Position numbers and translations under genes: made by a program. A stretch of DNA of 64,000 bases from Sugiyamaella lignohabitans (Eukaryota > Ascomycota > Dipodascomycetes > Dipodascales > Trichomonascaceae). Below the pieces are notes generated by a model. That model had not been told where the DNA came from. It made no database searches and worked only from the letters and a program-made list of their open reading frames with translations. The DNA is taken from positions 3,844,001 to 3,908,000 of the forward strand of contig NC_031672.1 in the NCBI RefSeq assembly GCF_001640025.1, read 5' to 3'. Shown here one piece after another: positions 62,646 to 64,000 of this stretch; position 1 is the stretch's first letter; every line of letters starts with the position of its first letter.

Positions 62646-63089
62646 CTACGTCCATTTTCCTCGTCTAGGGCCCACTAAAGCCGATAAGTAACGAGAAGCC
62701 CTTACAACGGAGATAGCTCCTTCTCCTAGCTGGTCACTACCAGGTACCACAGCACCGCTAAGAGCATTCCATACCGAATCAAGGTCACCAGCAGGTACAC
62801 GTACCCACGCTTGTTTGTCCAAAATATGCAACAAATCCACTGGAATCGCAGTCCCTGATATGCCTAAAAATGTGTTCAACGAACGTGAAATCGCCATTCG
62901 CCAGGTAATCAAATCAGGAATTGCAGTCTCCGAAGCAGTCAATCTGTTCCGTTAGTACTTGAAAATGACCATGTCCTTCGAAAACATGTTACAAACTTAC
63001 AACTCCAAGTGGAGATATGCCCAGTCGGGTTCATTTATGGCGAATCTTATAGCATTTTCTCTATTTTCCAATGTCTCAACCGCTGACAT
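62646..63089 (-). CDS. POP8: RNase P/MRP protein subunit, POP8-like
   Basis: Small Pop5/Rpp14-fold subunit of RNase P and RNase MRP, which process tRNA 5' ends and rRNA. Exon 1 spans 63001-63089 and exon 2 spans 62646-62943, giving 128 residues (S. cerevisiae Pop8 133). The 57-nt intron has a GTAAGT donor and a TACTAAC branch 7 nt before the acceptor end; it joins EPDWAYLHLEL to LTASETAIPDLITWRMAI. The signature FLGISGTAIPVDLLHILDKQAWVRVPAGD corresponds to the fungal Pop8 form FLGLTGTAIPxDxLKVEGxxVWIRVPxxD. Without splicing the long frame starts at a TTG and lacks the N-terminus. Other Pop5/Rpp14 family members are alternatives. Convergent with CWC25, divergent from the F-box gene. Confidence 0.82.
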
Positions 63090-63653
63090 AGTCAACGGGT
63101 ATAAACTTTAGCGGGTCGAGAATTTGACTGTGACGCACGTCATAAGCCGCTTCACAAGTTTCAATCTTCGAAGTTCAGATGGGGTTAGGATTCAGATATG
63201 AAGTGAAAGAAACCGGAGCATTATCCATTCCATTTGGATGACGTCTATGTTAATTTGCTCTTCTAAGTTGTAATTGACGATCGAAGACTGGTATATCCCG
63301 GCAAGTTGTCTCAATGGATATTTAAATAACTGCAATCTATCCAATTCACTTTCTGCATAGTACGCTTTGGGCCTAAATATTCATGCAGGGACTATTCAGG
63401 GACCATCTAAGAGCGAAAGCCATATATGCCAAGTTCTTTACAAAAATAATATTGAATGTAGTAATAAAACTATTGGTAAAATTAGGGGCACCAAGGGCTT
63501 TTGCATTGGAGTATATTAATACTCTAATAATATGAATTTTATATGTGTATCACGTGATATTATGTCGTAAATGAGATAGCGCGTTGACCAACTTCACCAT
63601 TTCAGACGCAACCATATCTTTAATTTTGACTCATTTAACAAACAGTATCGAAG
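63090..63653. other. divergent promoter POP8 / F-box gene
   Basis: About 560 bp. It holds a TCACGTGAT box at 63550 and a Gcn4/AP-1-type TGACTCA at 63627-63633, only 20 bp before the F-box gene ATG. No gene or repeat was seen. Confidence 0.5.
63550..63558. promoter_or_regulatory. TCACGTGAT E-box
   Basis: Third copy of the 9-mer found at 11399 and 40238, 104 bp before the ATG of the F-box gene, in AT-rich DNA. Confidence 0.5.
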
Positions 63654-64000
63654 ATGACGGTGACGATACTTGACATTCCTCCAGAGGTACTGGTAAATAT
63701 TTTATTCATGTTGGACATCAAGTCATATCATGCGGTGAGACAAACCAATGGTGCACTTAGACGACTGGCTACCCAGAGAAAAGTTGAAGTGGTCATGCTG
63801 AATAGGTTTGTTCAAGAACAGATAGTACACTTGGATAGAGGAGAGGCAGATTACCATGGATACACAGATCCTACCACGTTAGCTGATATTAGAAGTAAAG
63901 AATGGAAAACTGGGGAACACCCAATTGATGACACTCTGATTAGTGGTACTACTGATAACCAGGCTCTTGACAAAAGTTATCTAGCCCTGAGTAGAGAGCT
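63654..64000 (+). CDS. F-box protein, 5' part
   Basis: Partial gene open from the ATG at 63654 to the right edge (115 full codons, no stop). The N-terminus ILDIPPEVLVNILFMLDIKSYHAVRQTN has the F-box pattern (L-x-x-LP-x-E-V/I-L-x-x-I-L-x-x-L-D) and continues RRLATQRK. F-box proteins link substrates to the SCF ubiquitin ligase through Skp1. The substrate-recognition part is beyond the window. The following charged segment (DLDRG-like HLDRGEADYHGY) has no recognised repeat yet. An E-box and a TGACTCA motif precede it. Confidence 0.7.
   Translation, partial: MTVTILDIPPEVLVNILFMLDIKSYHAVRQTNGALRRLATQRKVEVVMLNRFVQEQIVHLDRGEADYHGYTDPTTLADIRSKEWKTGEHPIDDTLISGTTDNQALDKSYLALSRE

Overview
This 64 kb window is nuclear chromosomal DNA of a budding yeast (Saccharomycotina). 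It is moderately AT-rich, carries single-copy eukaryotic housekeeping genes on both strands, and has short spliceosomal introns with GTAAGT donors and CTAAC branch sites. Several traits point to an early-branching lineage rather than a Saccharomyces relative, perhaps Trichomonascaceae, Dipodascaceae or the Yarrowia side of the tree: 13 introns in 11 genes, a very short gap between branch site and acceptor, a Cdc14-type septation-network protein, and an XRCC4 of animal-like length. Species is not determined.

Layout. 1-129: 5' end of an Hlj1/DNAJB12-type J-protein (minus). 2278-5612: POL3, convergent with the deacetylase HDA1 (5789-8896). 10203-17548: NT-C2 domain protein, five-hook AT-hook protein, COG6 and an NmrA-like oxidoreductase. 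17623-18456: SIN Cdc14 protein, divergent from GEM1 (18934-20922). 21068-25273: Zds family protein. 26703-27764: TRM10, divergent from an amino acid permease (28935-30612). 31447-32175: Dot5-like peroxiredoxin. 33512-35091: proteasome chaperone NAS2 and URM1, convergent. 36469-39471: Zn2Cys6 regulator. 39681-42197: small conserved fungal protein, divergent from SRP68. 42459-44355: REX2 and RNH202, convergent. 44755-48008: PEX13 and XRCC4/LIF1, divergent. 49135-53792: PLC1 and ENP1, convergent. 54300-60608: SRM1/RCC1 and VPS10, convergent. 61169-63089: CWC25 and a POP8-like RNase P/MRP subunit, convergent. 63654 to the end: 5' part of an F-box protein.

The genes do not form a cluster or pathway. 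They are independent core functions: replication and repair (POL3, RNH202, XRCC4), chromatin, secretion and trafficking (SRP68, COG6, VPS10), RNA processing (CWC25, ENP1, POP8, TRM10, REX2), organelles (PEX13, GEM1) and signalling (PLC1, Zds, Cdc14). I saw no transposon, CRISPR array or convincing tRNA gene, and no obviously new system.

The more interesting signals are in the DNA between and around genes: ACGCGT boxes only at the replication genes POL3 and RNH202; the same TCACGTGAT box about 100-130 bp upstream of three genes; a two-hairpin GC-rich element with relatives elsewhere; and an unusually uniform intron 3' end architecture. Gene models here are spliced by eye from donor, branch and acceptor motifs plus protein continuity, and starts were moved to real ATG codons where the open frame began at a non-AUG codon.
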